From Siphonodentalium dalli (taxonomy: Eukaryota > Mollusca > Scaphopoda > Gadilida > Siphonodentaliidae), in assembly GCA_032622095.1 (NCBI GenBank), contig CP136061.1, forward strand, positions 434,001 to 498,000: DNA of 64,000 nt, read 5' to 3'. The notes under the pieces were generated by a model, which ran no database searches, was not told the DNA's origin, and saw nothing but the letters and a program-made list of their open reading frames with translations. Below are positions 60,701-64,000 of this stretch, piece by piece. Position numbers and translations under genes: made by a program. How positions within the stretch are numbered: position 1 is the first letter of the stretch; the number at the start of each line of letters is the position of its first letter.

Positions 60701-63700
60701 CGATTCTGACACTGGTTACGAAAACATAAGATTTAAAGGCGAATTCCCTGCTAGACAGACATGATTTTTTTGTGTAAAAAGTTTCCCAAAATGTCAATTT
60801 TTCAGATTTAAAGAAAATTTTGGACCCAACATTTATATTGCCAACACTATGCGCTAAAACGTTAGCACTGAGGCCTATGGAAAACATTTACACCAGTGTA
60901 ACCTAAAGGGAAAATATAGCTTTTTATCATTTTTGATTCCTGGGAGTCACTTTAAAGCATTTTAATGCATTTTACAGAGCCTGGTCTTTCAGTCCAATGA
61001 ATACCTCATGCTTGGTGTGGTTATTCTTGCTGCTGATGTCTTATTTCACTTACATCAGCCAAAAAAATAGTAAGATTTTTCATAAAAAATGCCAATTTTT
61101 CAAGGTATTTTCAATTTTTTTCAAGGTGGTAATAGTCACATGATAATGCAAATGACCCATAACATGAGCATGTCAACGACACATATATCAATTGTTATAA
61201 GAACCTAATCTAACAAGTATTTTGGATTTTATAGCCAGTGATATACAGATATATATCATAAAAGTGTGTCATTTCCATTGGTGGGTATGGTCATTTGAAG
61301 GTTAATAGCACTAAAACTTGGACACATTTAAGAAAATGATTCAGCAATTCAAAGAGAGCATATCTTTATTCAACTAATTCAATATACACCCACATCCAGT
61401 TATCTTGGATCACCCTTGCAGACCTGAAAATGTCATATTTTATTCTTCAATGTGCTGATAAAGTCATGCGCTTGATGCTCAGCTGATCAGATCTGGACTC
61501 AATGACCTCACATCACCAGAAGTTCTCTCATGGAAAGAATATTGTACAGTCTTCCATAGCTGATCCAAGTTTGCAACACCAGACCCCTAAAACTGAGTGA
61601 AAATTGGGCTTGAACATGACTGGTGGTTGAAAATTGTGCTTTTTTGATGAATAATTTGTTAAAGGGGGTGGGGTTAAATTGTGTGTGATAAATAAAGAAC
61701 CACAGAAGTGATATTGTTTTTGAACACATTTTTTCCATTGATGGGAAATTCTGAAGAAATGTAGGGAGTTACAATTATTCCGCGAAAAAGCGGGCTATCG
61801 CTTTAGGTTACACTGATGTAAATAAGGTTCCGAGCGACATCTGGCGGATGCGGGAGGAATATATAGGAGAGAATAAAATAGACACTGGGCCCTGATTGGT
61901 CAATGGCCTTGTGTGCTTTTCACATAAAAAAATCATCACACCTCTTCCCTATGATTTCCCATAGGTAAAATAACCATTGGCACAGGAATTAACCCTTTGT
62001 AGTGGAGTTTGAATTTTTTGGTGTGGTCTAAAATATGACTGTATTTTTTTATGCGATTCTGACACTGGTTACGAAAACATAAGATTTAAAGGCGAATTCC
62101 CTGCTAGACAGACATGATTTTTTTGTGTAAAAAGTTTCCCAAAATGTCAATTTTTCAGATTTAAAGAAAATTTTGGACCCAACATTTATATTGCCAACAC
62201 TATGCGCTAAAACGTTAGCACTGAGGCCTATGGAAAACATTTACACCAGTGTAACCTAAAGGGAAAATATAGCTTTTTATCATTTTTGATTCCTGGGAGT
62301 CACTTTAAAGCATTTTAATGCATTTTACAGAGCCTGGTCTTTCAGTCCAATGAATACCTCATGCTTGGTGTGGTTATTCTTGCTGCTGATGTCTTATTTC
62401 ACTTACATCAGCCAAAAAAATAGTAAGATTTTTCATAAAAAATGCCAATTTTTCAAGGTATTTTCAATTTTTTTCAAGGTGGTAATAGTCACATGATAAT
62501 GCAAATGACCCATAACATGAGCATGTCAACGACACATATATCAATTGTTATAAGAACCTAATCTAACAAGTATTTTGGATTTTATAGCCAGTGATATACA
62601 GATATATATCATAAAAGTGTGTCATTTCCATTGGTGGGTATGGTCATTTGAAGGTTAATAGCACTAAAACTTGGACACATTTAAGAAAATGATTCAGCAA
62701 TTCAAAGAGAGCATATCTTTATTCAACTAATTCAATATACACCCACATCCAGTTATCTTGGATCACCCTTGCAGACCTGAAAATGTCATATTTTATTCTT
62801 CAATGTGCTGATAAAGTCATGCGCTTGATGCTCAGCTGATCAGATCTGGACTCAATGACCTCACATCACCAGAAGTTCTCTCATGGAAAGAATATTGTAC
62901 AGTCTTCCATAGCTGATCCAAGTTTGCAACACCAGACCCCTAAAACTGAGTGAAAATTGGGCTTGAACATGACTGGTGGTTGAAAATTGTGCTTTTTTGA
63001 TGAATAATTTGTTAAAGGGGGTGGGGTTAAATTGTGTGTGATAAATAAAGAACCACAGAAGTGATATTGTTTTTGAACACATTTTTTCCATTGATGGGAA
63101 ATTCTGAAGAAATGTAGGGAGTTACAATTATTCCGCGAAAAAGCGGGCTATCGCTTTAGGTTACACTGATGTAAATAAGGTTCCGAGCGACATCTGGCGG
63201 ATGCGGGAGGAATATATAGGAGAGAATAAAATAGACACTGGGCCCTGATTGGTCAATGGCCTTGTGTGCTTTTCACATAAAAAAATCATCACACCTCTTC
63301 CCTATGATTTCCCATAGGTAAAATAACCATTGGCACAGGAATTAACCCTTTGTAGTGGAGTTTGAATTTTTTGGTGTGGTCTAAAATATGACTGTATTTT
63401 TTTATGCGATTCTGACACTGGTTACGAAAACATAAGATTTAAAGGCGAATTCCCTGCTAGACAGACATGATTTTTTTGTGTAAAAAGTTTCCCAAAATGT
63501 CAATTTTTCAGATTTAAAGAAAATTTTGGACCCAACATTTATATTGCCAACACTATGCGCTAAAACGTTAGCACTGAGGCCTATGGAAAACATTTACACC
63601 AGTGTAACCTAAAGGGAAAATATAGCTTTTTATCATTTTTGATTCCTGGGAGTCACTTTAAAGCATTTTAATGCATTTTACAGAGCCTGGTCTTTCAGTC

Positions 63701-64000
63701 CAATGAATACCTCATGCTTGGTGTGGTTATTCTTGCTGCTGATGTCTTATTTCACTTACATCAGCCAAAAAAATAGTAAGATTTTTCATAAAAAATGCCA
63801 ATTTTTCAAGGTATTTTCAATTTTTTTCAAGGTGGTAATAGTCACATGATAATGCAAATGACCCATAACATGAGCATGTCAACGACACATATATCAATTG
63901 TTATAAGAACCTAATCTAACAAGTATTTTGGATTTTATAGCCAGTGATATACAGATATATATCATAAAAGTGTGTCATTTCCATTGGTGGGTATGGTCAT
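57747..64000. repeat. Homogenised block of at least five MITEs with CAATGGCC
   Basis: The last five MITE copies (57747, 59100, 60453, 61806, 63159) read GGTCAATGGCC; all earlier copies read GGTCAATAGCC. The block continues beyond the window. Confidence 0.85.

Larger units (their letters stand above)
11299..64000. repeat. Tandem satellite array, 1353-bp unit, about 39 units
   Basis: Units repeat every 1353 bp with only isolated substitutions. Each is a 451-bp MITE followed by a spacer of about 900 bp that ends CGCTTTA. MITE copies start at 11299+1353k (k=0-14), 32493+1353k (k=0-16) and 56394+1353k (k=0-5), 38 in all. There are 40 spacers, the last cut by the window end. Every unit shows the same 63- and 76-codon minus-strand ORFs. 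These are kept by homogenisation and are not taken as genes. The spacer holds a TGATATA/TATATCA hairpin and, just before the MITE, a CCGC-GAAAAA-GCGG hairpin. The right end of the array is not in the window. Confidence 0.97.

Noticed and set aside
11542-63593. Recurring 63-codon and 76-codon minus-strand ORFs in every satellite unit
   Set aside because: They start with ATG but have no domain, and their identity follows from the homogeneity of the whole unit, including non-coding parts. Nothing points to selection on protein.
11299-64000. Hammerhead ribozyme in the satellite
   Set aside because: CTGATG occurs, but the CTGATGA core with a matching GAAA and stems was not found.

Overview
The window looks like nuclear DNA of an animal, probably a marine invertebrate. 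I cannot name the species; a lophotrochozoan such as a mollusc is only a guess. The grounds are decayed genes of a Maverick/Polinton- or adintovirus-type DNA element, 3' ends of metazoan histone-mRNA type, AGGTCA-rich short tandem repeats, and a long homogeneous satellite array. No rRNA, tRNA or host protein-coding gene was recognised.

Region 1 (1-7800) is the right-hand part of an endogenous viral or Maverick-like element; its left part lies outside the window. Leftward on the minus strand are a protein-primed family B DNA polymerase (4908-1096), an unrecognised ORF (1079-492) and a packaging-type ATPase (458 to beyond base 1). All three are broken. The polymerase has a frameshift, a nonsense codon, a motif A Asp-to-Gly change and a deletion that removes motif C. 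To the right are three small accessory genes: a 58-aa ORF (+, 5740-5916), a 162-aa coiled-coil/basic protein (-, 6654-6166) with candidate PP1-docking motifs, and an OTU-like protein (+, 7283-7747) with one internal stop.

The three accessory genes share two control signals. A conserved box of about 45 bp lies 80-87 bp before each ATG. A histone-type stem-loop (GGCCCT-TTTC-AGGGCC) begins about 20 nt after each stop; in one gene only the left half survives. The polymerase and the ORF next to it lack these signals. This suggests a separately controlled, possibly S-phase-coupled gene set, and it is the most novel signal in the window. A perfect 33-bp palindrome at 4974-5043 places two diverging TATA boxes beside the polymerase start.

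Region 2 (7800-11298) has no supportable gene. It holds an inverted array of 30-bp units (7923-8206), a fold-back hairpin (8739-8811), four GTGCAAAT-containing repeats, a GT microsatellite, and several dispersed or tandem repeats, including three units of about 129 bp rich in AGGTCA half-sites.

Region 3 (11299-64000, 82% of the window) is a tandem satellite with a 1353-bp period that runs off the right edge. Each unit is a 451-bp MITE-like element (imperfect 18-bp terminal inverted repeats, TA target duplication) plus a spacer of about 900 bp. There are 38 MITE copies and 40 spacers, the last one cut by the window end. Two units, near 31592 and 55492, lack the MITE exactly and so show its boundaries. 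The left edge of the array coincides with a MITE end. Rare variants mark homogenised blocks, a mosaic zone at 27.5-32.5 kb and a 2706-bp dimer periodicity at 39-46 kb.
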